DNA of 64,000 nt from Orbilia blumenaviensis. Lineage: Eukaryota; Ascomycota; Orbiliomycetes; Orbiliales; Orbiliaceae. Numbering within the stretch: the stretch's first letter is position 1; each line of letters opens with the position of its first letter. The notes beneath the pieces are model-generated. The model worked only from the letters and a program-made list of their open reading frames with translations. It was not told the DNA's origin and did no database searches. The stretch lies in the NCBI GenBank assembly GCA_036872755.1, contig JAVHNS010000006.1, positions 930,001-994,000 of the forward strand, in the 5' to 3' direction. Shown piece by piece: positions 12,043 to 23,268 of the stretch. A program made the position numbers and the translations under genes.

Positions 12043-12336
12043 ACCTCTGAGTCACGGAGCCAGGCGCTAGCATCTACGGTCGCGATTGGACATGATTTTA
12101 CTTTCTAACGAACTGAGCGATCAAGTGCTTGTATCTACGGATTTCCACCGAATCACATCGAAGCTGTCGGGGCTCAGCTGACAAGACATCTTTCCCTGTT
12201 TACTGACCGGCTATCCTCCGTATCTGAGTAAATCTGTCTGGGCTGTGGGATAAATCAATGTATGAATATCTGAGTACTTACTATGTAATCCGCTAGGTAT
12301 ATATCCAAGCACCCGGTGCCAACATCTGGCCTGTTC

Positions 12337-12369
12337 TCTCTCCTCCCTCCCTCCCTCCTCCCTCCCTCC
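12337..12369. repeat. CCCT/CCT microsatellite
   Basis: An imperfect tandem of CTCCC units, pyrimidine on the plus strand, within about 430 bases upstream of the ORF at 12767. Such tracts are common in fungal promoters. Confidence 0.85.
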
Positions 12370-12766
12370 GAACTATTTTGACTGTTCTGGGGAACACGGC
12401 TTTGCACAAAGCTTTAAAAAAAGTACTCGGTGAATACGGCAGAAATTGGTCTCGCATCTAGTAATCTTGCGAGACCAGACACGAAAAGGAAAGGAAAGAC
12501 CAGTTGGTTCTGGTTATAACAGGACATATACACTCAAACACCCCATTATCTTTCCAAGGGTCCTGGTTGTGACTTAAATCAGTGACACGCGCGGATTGCA
12601 TCGTATAATCTGAATTTATACTAGTTTGCAGAATTCTACCCTCCTTGGCCTGAAATCTAGGCTCTACCGCCTCGGAAGACCCGTATCACCAACGTCTACG
12701 CACTTACATACATATACAACCTTATAACCTTCCAGAAGCTATAGCTCTACCCAGAAGTCTTATCAA

Positions 12767-13606
12767 ATGAATGAAATAACAGCAAATATGGGAGATATAG
12801 TTTTGGATATGAGTATTAAGGGTGTTCTAGACATCGTGCACTGGCTATTGAGACTTAATCAAGTCGCCCACAACTTTAGCGAGGGCCACAATCAGGAAGA
12901 CAATCAAACGACATTTGATATAGCTGAAAGCTCTTCTCCATGTAATTTTCTCACCGAAGACACTTACGAATGGTGGACTGCTTGCGGGCTATATTTTAAT
13001 ATACAAGACTGCGGTTTTGTTGAGGCTCTTCTACGCCCGAAGGAATGGTCCGATATATTCTTCCAGAGATTCTATCTCATATTCCAGCGAGATATGTCGG
13101 TCAGGGACCTGTATCATCAATTGCGGCGTTTCTTTATTGATCTCAGATCCGCTGGCGAGGACTACCCTCCAATCGGACCTTCCTTGGAGAAGATCATTCT
13201 GTTGTCTAAAGTACGCCCAGCCCTTCTCAACGAAATCTCTAAGGTAGTCGACCTACGGTCGCTTCTTCAGGGGAACCTAGAAAGTATTGTCGCTCGGTTA
13301 GCGGAATGCGAATCGGAACCACCAAACAATGCACTAGTTGCGGGCGGGGATTATAATGTTGCTACATCGTTGGAAACCCTACAATCTAACAAAATCGAGC
13401 TCGACACAGACCATATCTGTCAGCTGGATATCAATGTTCATAACTGCTGCTGTGTTGAGATGGAACTGGACGAGGACGAGTACCCTGAATCATTATGGTG
13501 TACGATGCGGGTGGTTGCTGAGGTCGATGGAATAGTTCTGGTTGTTCGAGACCTTATGGTTGAGACTAACAAAGGAAAATTATTGGGGATTGAATGGCCG
13601 GATTGA
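12767..13606 (+). CDS. Hypothetical protein, weakly retrotransposon Gag-like in the middle
   Basis: A single uninterrupted ORF of 279 residues. I do not recognise the family with confidence. Residues about 95-195 are helical and Trp/Leu/Phe-rich (EWSDIFFQRFYLIFQRDMSV, LYHQLRRFFIDLRSAGE, LLSKVRPALLNEISKVVDL), with a rhythm reminiscent of Ty3-type Gag capsid helices. There is no zinc knuckle, protease or reverse transcriptase, and no LTRs were seen nearby. The C-terminal part is acidic with a CCC cluster (NVHNCCCVEMELDEDEYPE). No signal peptide or TM segment is visible. It could be a domesticated Gag fragment or an unrelated orphan gene. Length and composition make chance unlikely, but function is unknown. 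Confidence 0.5.
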   Translation: MNEITANMGDIVLDMSIKGVLDIVHWLLRLNQVAHNFSEGHNQEDNQTTFDIAESSSPCNFLTEDTYEWWTACGLYFNIQDCGFVEALLRPKEWSDIFFQRFYLIFQRDMSVRDLYHQLRRFFIDLRSAGEDYPPIGPSLEKIILLSKVRPALLNEISKVVDLRSLLQGNLESIVARLAECESEPPNNALVAGGDYNVATSLETLQSNKIELDTDHICQLDINVHNCCCVEMELDEDEYPESLWCTMRVVAEVDGIVLVVRDLMVETNKGKLLGIEWPD

Positions 13607-13954
13607 CTTAGCAAGTGGGATTTCGAATAGAGGGTACTACCTGGGCACGCGGTTGGAGGGTTCCACAAGCTCGCGCTCAAGTCGGGTCTGAAGCAGCTCA
13701 GGCAGATGCAGCTGCCATTCAGTGCCTGGGAGCTATGTATCTTAAAGTTTGAACTTGCCTAGGAGGCGAAATACGCGGAGGTATGCGGCGCTATACTAAT
13801 ATAAATTCGGACCTTACTAGCGTACATGTCAACATATTTTAGAAACTATGTATTTAAGGAGCGAGTTTTGAACTCTTAGAAAATTAATTTAGTTACATTC
13901 TTTGAAGTTACGGATTTTCTTAATTGTTGTATTAGAGATTTATAGAGGCTAGAT
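13607..13954. other. Intergenic, convergent 3' ends
   Basis: A short AT-rich spacer between two converging genes. Nothing else is visible. Confidence 0.5.
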
Positions 13955-15824
13955 TTAATCTCTACACCCGAATACTGCAGACTCACCTTCCCCAGCATCC
14001 CGTAATCTTACCCACTTATCAACGACTCGAGGTACCTCTCCATCCAAGTGACTAACTACGATCAACGCCTGCCGTTCTTGTAACTCTTCCTCCAGCCATC
14101 CCATACATCTGTCTCTTAGTTTTTCATCCATCCCACTAAACGCTTCATCCAAAATAACAATATCTGGCTTCTTAATAACAGCCCGCATGAACAACGCTAG
14201 CCGCTGTGTGGAGACTCCACATTCTCCAAACTCCCTAGATTGCTCTTCAGACGATATTTTAAAGTATTTAAAGATATTGTCAACGATCTCTTTTCCATTT
14301 GGCGGGAAGTGAGGCCTTGTTATAAAAGTATCTGCCCAAGCGGACTCAACACACTTTCGAAGGGAAAGTCTACGAGGGAAGAACTGGTGGATTTCTGGAG
14401 ATGAATGACCAATGAGAGCCTGGAGCTCAAAGACTGAGATGCCGGGGCTTCCCTTGGTAGGGAGTCGGGAGCGTCCAAATAGTTTGACTGGTTGGGAGTA
14501 TGAGAGTGGATGATCGGAGGTTATGATCGCTAACAAAGTGGTTTTGCCAGATCCTATGGTCACGATGAATTAGAACATCGAGCGGGATAAGTAAGGTGGA
14601 AATAAGGCCCTGCAAAGTTTACCATTTGGTCCGAACAGTCCCCAGCGATCACCACGTCTGATAGTCCATGCGAAATCCTTTAGTATCTCCCGGTCACGGT
14701 AGGAGATCTTAATTCCTTCCATCTCAACAACCGGTTCTCTTTTTGTTTCTTCAGGAGCCTCAACGGATTTCGTTTCGCCATTCTTAGGGAAACTGTTTGT
14801 TCCAACTCCATAGACTTTATGAAGGATACCATCATCCTGCTTGTCTCCATCACCGATTCGAATACCCCTTTTAGAAGTTTCGGCGAGGACCTCTTCTCTT
14901 ACACCCATAGTAAGAACTTGAATATCATGCAAGTATGCAATATGTGTCACCCAGTCTGGAAGATGGTCCTGTGGTCGCTGTGTGACCACAACTTGTGATG
15001 CGATCTTTGATGGATCATTTGCAGCCTCCGGAGTCGATATCCTCTGAATCAGACCTGACAATCGTTCGATAGACCATGGGTCCAACCCCACTTTGTAAAA
15101 GTAAGCAGCATTTCGTTATGGCAGTGTTCAAGGGTATCATACTAAACGGCTCGTCAAGCAACAGTAAATCGACACCTCTCAGTAACGCCTGTGCAATTCT
15201 TGCTCTGCGCCCCTGCCCATTGCTCAAAGTGCTAACAGGCTGGTCCAAAAGCCCGGTTAGCCGGAGACCGGTGGTCACCGTCTCCAATGGCACATCCGCG
15301 GCTCTCGTCGCCACGTGCGCCTCAAAATCAAAATTATCCGTGTATAACGGAAGGTGTAATGCTGTTCTCTCTAACCATTGACGAAGCGTCAAATCTGTAG
15401 CACCACGGCGTGATTCATACCTATTGAAAGATATGGGATGAGCCTTTGCGTGTCATTACAGATAGATGTGATGCGAGAGGAAAAGTAGCTACCGACTAGA
15501 CATATACTCCCCCTTCACGCTCTCCCCAAACGCACCCTGAGCTGAGAAGTCTACTAGAGCAATAGAAGATGCAGGGTATTTTTTCTTATCTGTAAGTGCA
15601 GGGTACGATCTCCCCACGATAGGAGTGCAGATATGCGACCCCTGCAATACCTGCAAAAACGTGGACTTCCCAGAGTTCGAAGGGCCAATGATCGACCATC
15701 TTTGTGGCTTGGATGCCGAGGAGCTGATGGATTGAAGGGTGAAATTTAGGCTTGGAAAGAATGTCGGTCCCCCTGTGGTCCTTTGGAAGGCCGAGTTGAC
15801 AATGCGGATGAGTGGGGAGGTCAT
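13955..15824 (-). CDS. Soluble tandem-ABC ATPase (ModF / S. pombe SPAC323.04-like)
   Basis: Four exons on the minus strand, 15824-15493, 15420-15143, 15090-14623 and 14553-13955, encode 558 residues. Introns of 72, 52 and 69 nt were placed by frame and motif. There are two nucleotide-binding domains and no membrane segments. NBD1 has Walker A GPSNSGKST, signature LSNGQGRRARIA and Walker B DLLLLDEPFMGLDP, the last restored across intron 2. NBD2 has Walker A GPNGSGKTT, created by joining exons 3 and 4, Walker B IVILDEAFSGMD and H-loop VVSHLDGE. Its signature is degenerate (ECGVSTQRLAL instead of LSGGQ), so only one composite ATP site may be fully active. The architecture matches a fungal family predicted to be mitochondrial; transport would need an unknown partner. 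The MFS gene upstream ends 343 bp away on the same strand, with no sign of co-function. Confidence 0.88.
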
Positions 15825-16166
15825 TATGGGAGAAGATGTATTCTACGGAGGTTTGAGGTGTAGCTTGTGGCCATTTGCAAGCTGCATGGCCCGATTGAGA
15901 CGAAATACCGTTTCTGAACTCGGTTTTATATTCAGCGTGCTCTTGCCCTTATACTTGTTCGTGACAAGTCATTGGAAGTCGCGGACTCGGGGATAACTCC
16001 GAAGCATCGGACCGAGCGCCAAGACATCAAATATACAACAGCACAACGCGAAAATGGGGTTACTGGATAATGTTCTAGATGAATTATGTATGCCTAGGTA
16101 AGTCTAAAGCAAAGCGCGCCTTCTTGCGAAATTTATGGAATATGTACAGCCGGTTTGACCGCCCAT
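15825..16166. other. Spacer and promoter of the ABC gene
   Basis: 342 bases between the 3' end of the MFS gene and the start of the ABC gene, both on the minus strand. It must carry the ABC promoter. No conserved element is recognised. Confidence 0.5.
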
Positions 16167-18172
16167 CTAATATGCGAATCTAAAATCTAATCTCTTGTTT
16201 CCCTTGTCTGTTGTTGTCCGGAGGTAATTTTCTTTTTCATCCTTGGTCATAGCGTTCCAGACCTCGTCACGCTTCCTGTTAAAATTAATTAGCATTCAAA
16301 TGAATAGTCTGACTGTAGGGAACGGGAACGTACTTATTTCTCCAAACATAGTAGTATCTGGCGCCAAAGATCATGAATATGTTATATATACCAATAGCGA
16401 TGAGAACTCTATTGCCAGTTCTATAAAGTGGTTTGTCATGGTCTCGGTAAATCTAGCGCCGTTGTCAGTACCAAAATCCAACTAGTGAAAGATTGGGCTC
16501 TTGAAGCTTACATTGCTGGCAATAATACCGTCAGCTTGAATAAACATGTTATAAAGTGCGCTTGCCACAGTACGTGTTCTCACACTCCCAGCGTTCCGAC
16601 TAGTTAATGCGACGAGAATTGCATGAGGGTATGGATGCCCAACCAGCAATGTTGCGAGTGCGAATTTTACCCAAGCGGATGCTGTGCCCGGTAATACCGC
16701 TAATGCGATCACGATTGGCAACGCCCAAAGCTGTGCAATCAACGGAATTATTATTCGCATGTTGATCTTTTCGGAGAACCACGTCCAGAATAATAGTTGG
16801 ACAATAAAAAGAACGTAGGCCGGGATTGTTAACAAATTGGTCTCGAATGTACCGAAACCGGCCGCTCGGAGCTGTAGCGTAAGATAATTTGTCATAGGGG
16901 CCATAGGAATTTGCCAAGTGAGTCCCATCAAGTAGATTGGCCACATATCATAGTCCTTGAAGCTCTCCCAGAGGAGTCTTGGGCTAAGAGCCTGACGATT
17001 ATGCATGTCGCCCTTTCCGGGGTCGTCTCGGAGGATACGGTTTACCATGATCTTTTCTTCGTGTTCGCTAAACCAGCCGTCTTTACCACGGAACCAGCTC
17101 TTAGTTTGTGTCGGCGACGGAGGCAGATAAAACCAGGAAATAACACCGATAATGCCAGTGAGTGTGCCCTCAAGAGCAAAGAGCCACCGCCAGCCTTCCA
17201 TGCCGTTGATACCACGCATGCGTAGAATACCGAAGGCGAGGAAAGCAGCGACAATTTGTGTGGCTTGGTAGGCAACCCAAAAAAAAGCGAGACGAATAGG
17301 AAGCTCCTTTCCAGTGTAAAAATATGATAAGTAGAGAACTAGTTCGAATATAGTCAGCATTAAAGCTAAGAGTAATAGTTATATGTTACACTCAAATGTA
17401 CGTACTGACGTCGGCAATGAAACCACCCTCGATCATGCCGATGAGAGCTCGGCACGCATAGAATGATCCTTTGCCCGAGAGAAATGCCTGGAAACTGGCA
17501 ACCAGAGACCAAGAAATCATCTGAATCGGAATCCAGTTGTCAGGACCGAGCTTCTTAGATATAAGCTGCGACGGTAGCTCGGCTAATAAAAATGAAACTA
17601 GGAATATCGTTTGACCCGTATTCTAGATAGCTCGGCGCGGATATGTTAGTTCTATTTTAATTTTACTATATGGGGTATTTAACCAATCGAATTTCTTGCT
17701 CCGCAAACTTACAAAGTCGTTTGTGTTCAACTTAAGATCTCCCAACATATTGTCCGATAGCGCCTGTCCAATATTCCCTCGGTCGAGTTGGAGAGCAAAA
17801 AACATGAGACACGCCCAAGAACAAATTTTCCAATCGATCTAAATTATCATTAGTATAGAATATCCCTAGTGGAGCCCGTATAGGAGCGTCTACCTTTCTA
17901 ACTAGTTTCTTCTCCTCCTTGGGATCCCATTCATAATTAGGGTCGTATCTATGCCTTCCTTCATATTTGTCTATAGGAACATAGAGGTCTTCGGCAAGAC
18001 CCTTGCTAGCGAATGTTACATTCTTGCCTTTTGTAGACTCGTCAGAGAACGAACTATCATCAGACGAAGCTGCATTGGCAGCTACTGCAGATGGATTCTT
18101 AAGGTCCGTTGCCGAGTTGTGCGAGGAAGCAATAGGACTAGGGTCCTCCGAAACCGAAGTGATCTTCGTCAT
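16167..18172 (-). CDS. Dal5-family (anion:cation symporter) MFS transporter
   Basis: Six exons on the minus strand, 18172-17894, 17838-17713, 17622-17406, 17338-16512, 16452-16334 and 16275-16167, encode 558 residues. All junctions are in phase and restore family blocks: IDWKICSWACLMFFALQLDR with GNIGQALSDNM (TM1), then GFIADVILYLSYFYTGKELP (TM4-5), and SNIYRDHDKPLYRTGNRVL (TM10-11). A cytosolic N-tail of about 93 residues precedes TM1, as in allantoate, nicotinate and sulfonate permeases of this family. The start is taken at MTKITSVSEDP; an in-frame ATG 81 bases upstream (18253) is also possible. The basic C-tail ends NKRLDFRFAY. It lies head-to-head with the TauD dioxygenase gene, which suggests an organosulfonate substrate by analogy with yeast sulfonate permease Soa1. 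Substrate is inference only. Confidence 0.88.
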
Positions 18173-20317
18173 CCCGAATATGGCCCGGTTGTAATACGGT
18201 CGAGAGAGGAAGGAGAGGGAGCGGGTAGATGGTTTAACACTGTAACACGGCACCCATGAAAATCATCCTTTGAAGGAATGCGTCCCGAATTTATAGGTAT
18301 CGGGATACCATCGCCAATACTGATCCGGGCATACGGTAAAGCCGGAGCTGGGAATTTCACTTATGTCATTTTCTTTTTTTTGGATTCCGTCGCCGAGAAT
18401 CTTCGAATATCGATAAGATTTTCTTGTTCATGCAGGTGAAGTAAAGTCCCAGTGCCTCGGAAGCTTGATTCTGCCACGACGCAGGCGACGTTCCCAGGAT
18501 TCTGGGTTTAGGCATGGTTGCATATTGCCTTTCAGAAGCGAATCGGACAAAGGGTTCTAGGCGAGTTAGTTTTTACGACCGGGTTACATGGTGGCTCGTG
18601 TGAAGGTTTTTCCAGCTCGCGTGGTGCCCCCACTTTTCGTCTTTCAGCCATCTGATGTCGACATTTTCTAGACCCTATCAGAATTACTTGGTGGCCATTC
18701 CGGCTTCCGAGAAACTATCGATGGAAAATTTCTCGATGTTTAGCCGATTTGGTTCGTGTCTAGACGTTTACGGTTGCCCCCGAGGGCAGTTCTCAACATG
18801 GGAACGGCATTTATATACGGTGATTTCCATTGGTACGTGCCTCGTACCCAACCCTTCCACTTAAGTGTTGCATTGATATGCTTATATCAATTTGCTCCCG
18901 TGTGTGAGGTTTTACACAATATTTCTTGTGCATGTTGGAACAGCATGTCGGAGAAAGGTCCTATGCTATCGTTAGAAATTTCATGGTACTATCTCAGTTC
19001 CTTTGACCACTGGTATATTCTTAGGTGAATTAGGAACCCATCAATAATTTTAATGTCCTTGCATCAGGCTAGAGGTATTAATTTTAAACCTAAGCATATC
19101 TAATTGCCGTACTAGTACCTTCTCGGTATATGTCCTGTGTTTTTTAGTATATGTATAGGAGTGAAGGTGCTGAATGGGATTTATCCAGAATCATAAGCAT
19201 TGAATAAGCTTTTTCAGGCATCAGAAACAACGCCACCACGATATTTAGCTGACCTTTTTTTGTGAGACTTCACAACTGAAAGTGGATGTTATCACGCAAT
19301 CTGCATCTGGCTTTGCGCCAGATGTGGGTGTGGGGCAATTCCAACAGTGGTTTTGTGTTGAGCGCGATAGACCCCGTTTCAGACCCTTAGCCGCGCAAAA
19401 AGGCGGATTTGAATAGGTGAACGGCGATTGGGAGAAACTTTAGTACTAGCTAGCACCAAATGGCTGGATGGCGGCACAATTGTAGAATGAGGAATAATGC
19501 TTGGAAATGGTGTGAGAACCCCGGCTGGAAAGTTCTGATTGGCTGAACGTGGGAGGACGACGGTTACAACACCTGGAAACCCACTTTGAATCCGACTATC
19601 TCCAGCTCTTATCCACTCTACAGTCCAAGATGTGACATTACTCGACAACACTGCTATCGATAAGGCTCCATGCATAAGCTCACGCTCCTATACTTCCCGA
19701 TGGTATTATACCGTGAATTCGTCCAAGCACTGTCAGCTGTCACTTACCCCGTCTCGACGATCCAATGTTCCAACGTCCCTCTTCCAACGCTGTCAACCAC
19801 GTTTTCGAAGTGCATCTACAATAATAGACAAATAATGTACTAGAATCACGCAATGGGCGTATTATCACTATTTCATTGCGGGGTAGTATGTCTCGGCAAT
19901 CTTATAAGTCTATATCTGTTACCAGAATCCATGACCTTCTGTTCCTCGACTTATGCCCGATGGGGTTCTAACCCGCGAAAGGTCATGCTATATGTTAGTG
20001 ATACATTGGCAAAGGCGGCACAATTGAACGGATATATCGGCATCTTGCACTTGATTATAGATATTGTTCGCCGATATCTACTACTTTATGATAATTCTTT
20101 AGTAATCAGAGGGCCGATATCGTTCCTCTGAGGATTCAGTAGAAGAATAAATTCCCCGCATATGATGCTGAGTGAATCCACATTTATATGCCCAATCATT
20201 CTAAAACCTGGATCTCGGGTTTTTCCAATTAGAACAAAGCCCATCCATCTAATCTTATCACTATCTCTTGTCAGGATTTTTTGATAGTAAACCCCTAGTA
20301 CCCTATATTGTCTCAAG
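18173..20317. other. Divergent intergenic region between transporter and TauD genes
   Basis: 2.1 kb shared by two genes pointing away from each other. No convincing gene lies inside; the minus ORF 19379-19675 lacks family features. A perfect 10-bp palindrome ATGTCGACAT sits at 18655-18664. It matches 8 of 10 positions of the Neurospora Cys3 consensus ATGRYRYCAT, which is too weak to call a binding site. Confidence 0.4.
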
Positions 20318-21867
20318 ATGGCTCCAGCAGCACCAATCCAGAATGAACAAGAGAAAGTCCTTGTGAATCTCCCTCCAGGCTCGGGGCCAACCGTCTATAA
20401 GGAAGCCTACGATAATGGTCCACGATCATATGAGAGAGAGATCACTCAAAAAAATACAGCCCCACCACCGAAATACCCCAACTATCTTCCAACGTGGGAC
20501 CCAAATGTCAAGTAAGCCACTAGTGTTTCCTTGGACACCCTCTGTGCCTAATTGATGCCAGCGAGCCCTTTGACTAACAGCTTTCCATGGTATCGTAGGT
20601 ATGCACCACTGGCTCCATTCGAGCACTATGATCATGGAAAGGATGCAGACCCAACATTCCCAAACCTCTTGAAGGGTGCCAAGGTTACCGACCTCACTAG
20701 CAATATCGGAGCTGAGGTTGAGGGAATCCAACTTAGCCAGCTTAATGACGCTGGAAAGGACGAACTAGCACTTTTTGTTGCTCAAAAGAAGGTTGTTGGT
20801 AAGAATAAATCTGTGGTAATTCTAGCTCGCCAAAATTCCTTGAATACTGACTTGGCCCTTCTTAGCCTTCCGAAATCAGGATTTCGCAGATCTTCCAATC
20901 CAGCAGGCTCTGGACTTTGGCAGTTACTTTGGCCGTCACCATATTCACCCCACATCAGGTGGTCCGGCTGGACGTGAGTGGTACTCTTGTTTGCGCCCTA
21001 GGCGCCTATTATATATCTAAGCCCTAACATCGAATCAATTAGACCCGGAAATTCACCTTGTTCATCGCTCTGTCGACGACACCTCCGCTCAAGATTTTCT
21101 CAGAGAGCATTCGAACTCTCTCACATGGCACTCCGATGTCACATATGAGAACCAACCCCCTGGAACCACATTCTTGTACCTCCTTGATGGCCCACCAACT
21201 GGCGGCGATACACTATTCGCGAACCAGGCGGAGGCATATAACCGCCTAAGCCCTGAATTCCGAAAGCGACTACATGGCCTGAAGGCTGTTCATTCAGCAC
21301 ACGAACAGGCAACTGCAAGTTTAAGTCGTGGAGGCATTGTCAGAAGAGAGCCCATCACAAGTGTACACCCAATCGTTAGGGAACATCCAGTTACAAAGGA
21401 GAAGGCATTATTCGTGAACCCACAGTGTATGAACTCCCCACCGCGGTCTATATGGGCGTTTTGCTTTACAGAATGAGACTAATTGTTTAAAGTTACACGT
21501 TACATCGTCGGCTTCAAGAAGGAGGAATCCGACCACCTTTTGAAATTCCTATACGATCATACAGCCCTTGGGCAGGATTTCCAGGCTCGTGTCAAATGGG
21601 CGCCTGGCACCGTTGTTGTTTGGGATAATCGGTGAGTTTTAAATCTTGCAACTCCTACATAGCCCGGCTAGTGGTCAACAGCGTCTGGGACCGAGACTAG
21701 CCCGGCTATATATAAAGCGGATTGGTTTGGAATTGTGCTGATTGATTTATTCTAAAAGTGTGACATTCCATTCCGCAATCCTTGATTGGTTCGACGGCCA
21801 CCGACGACATTTGGCCAGAATTACACCGCAAGCAGAGGCTCCATACGAAGCGCCTTTTGATGGTTAA
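20318..21867 (+). CDS. Alpha-ketoglutarate-dependent sulfonate/taurine dioxygenase (TauD/Jlp1-like)
   Basis: Six exons, 20318-20511, 20599-20798, 20866-20973, 21043-21426, 21493-21631 and 21759-21867, encode 377 residues. The enzyme oxidises an alkyl sulfonate, releasing sulfite, with alpha-ketoglutarate and Fe(II). Visible residues are the iron ligands HXD in LTWHSDVTYENQPPG and the distal His in VTFHSAILDW, plus the co-substrate Arg region RRHLARITPQ. Other family blocks are FRNQDFADLPIQQALDFG, GRHHIHPTSGGPAG and LYLLDGPPTGGDTLFANQ. Introns are 66-87 nt except the last, 127 nt, which carries a 38-bp extra segment with flanking direct repeats (see the repeat at 21660). The divergent neighbour is a Dal5-type permease. 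Assignment to the TauD family is strong; the exact substrate could be another organic acid. Confidence 0.9.
21660..21708 (+). repeat. 27-bp dispersed sequence flanked by 11-bp direct repeats, copy 1 (in intron)
   Basis: The core at 21671-21697 starts GTGGTCAACAGCGTC and ends GGGACCGAGAC. It is bracketed by exact copies of TAGCCCGGCTA at 21660-21670 and 21698-21708. The block lies wholly inside the last intron of the TauD gene. Near-identical cores occur at 26132 and 59325, all in plus orientation. The pattern looks like a short insertion with target duplication; the mechanism is unknown. Confidence 0.8.
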
Positions 21868-23268
21868 ATAATCTGTCAGCTTTATTTAAGTATGATCTTG
21901 AACAAGTCGGCATCTTTGCCTGTCAAAATTTTATGTCAATATTTAGTAGCAAGGCAATATTTTTGGGGTATCCCTGTATCACTAATGGGGTTCAGACGCA
22001 CCAATGCGCGGGTGTAGCATGATTATTCTAGGTTACTACCTAGGCACTCGGTACTATATTTGTATCTATGTAGGACTCTAGTAGTGATCATATAATCTTT
22101 TAAGAAGATATTTATCAGCTCTCTCGTAAAAATATAAGTGAACATCATGCCATTGGCTACAACTTGGGCCTTGTCGTTGCATCGTGGTGCCTACATCCAT
22201 TTTCCAACAAGATATCGGCGGATCTGTGTTGTCGACACAACACCAACTTTGCATTGGGACCATCACGTGATCATTTAATTTGGATTTCGAAAATATGCAG
22301 ATTCCAAGCCGGACTTGGTTGAGGAAGAACTACTGCCTATCTCCTTTAATTTGGGAGAAATCTCCTGATTTAGCGGGCTTTGATACTGGATGGGGGTAGA
22401 TTTTGGTGTCACCTTCTCCAAAAACCCCATGTGCTAGCCTGTAGTGCTACCCCGGTGTTGGCTTAGTCCAGCCCCTCCTGGACCCAGCGCTGGCTGATAC
22501 CAACATTAAACCGAATCACGCAGTCAAATTCTCACCTCGGGGTTAGGACACCTAGAGAGCTATCTTAACGTATGTTAGAAATTTCATTAAGATGAGGCAT
22601 ATAGTACAAATGTTGAGGCAAATACTGAAAATGGGCAACGCTGAACATATCAAACTGTTGGCGGTCGTAGCTGTAACAAAGTGCACTACAGCTTTCAGGC
22701 AAACCATTTGTTTTACCAAGGCTCTATAAAAAGATCAAAACTGGCCAAAGGAGCTAGTATCAGTCGATAAATTCTTTGTGTACTATAGTACTAGTACCAC
22801 AATTGTAAGCATACCAAAGTATGTATGCATATCTGGCGGTATCAAAATAAACTTCGAGGTTTCCCCTCTACTATAATCAAGAGCATCGAGTCAAAATCCT
22901 TGTAAGTTTTGGATCTCTCAAGGATCCGAATGCGGCAGCCTGTCATGTGGGCGCGAGGTTATAACGTTACACAGCTTGATATTATATTTGATATTATATT
23001 TGATATCCCTAGTTAGGCCTTGATACATACCACGAAAATTCACAAGGTCTCTCATTTGGTGTAACTTTATAAATCTTCTTTGTGCAGAACCGAAGTTTAT
23101 GGAGTTCTAAGTATTAAGTGGTTCAAAAATCCATGGGTTCGGCGGGGGTTGGCTGTCCTTTCCCCGTTTCTTTGGTTATAAGCCTCATCTCACCCTTGAA
23201 ATGTTATCTTTAACCAAACCCTCTAACACCATCCCATTCACGGATACAGTAGTCTTGAACTCGAGATT
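21868..23268. other. Intergenic
   Basis: No gene seen. A short tandem repeat of GATATTATATTT (2.4 copies) lies at 22978-23006. The last 100 bases are the likely leader of the pepsin-like gene. Confidence 0.5.
22978..23006. repeat. Tandem repeat, unit GATATTATATTT
   Basis: Two complete exact 12-base units and a partial third (GATAT). It is intergenic, about 260 bases upstream of the pepsin-like gene. Confidence 0.85.

Larger units (their letters stand above)
11346..12766. other. Intergenic with low-complexity tracts
   Basis: No gene seen. The stretch holds a purine run (GAGAGAGAGGG) leading into a 27-base A tract at 12012-12038, and a CCCT/CCT microsatellite at about 12337-12369. The latter half probably contains the promoter of the ORF at 12767. 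Confidence 0.55.

Noticed and set aside
18655..18664. ATGTCGACAT as a sulfur-regulator (Cys3-type) site
   Set aside because: It fits only 8 of 10 consensus positions and is far from both start codons.
19379..19675. A 98-residue minus-strand ORF between transporter and dioxygenase genes
   Set aside because: No recognisable domain, signal or splice partner; length is within chance for this composition.
19960..19975. GGTTCTAACCC resembling a tRNA B box
   Set aside because: No A box, acceptor pairing or cloverleaf could be built around it.
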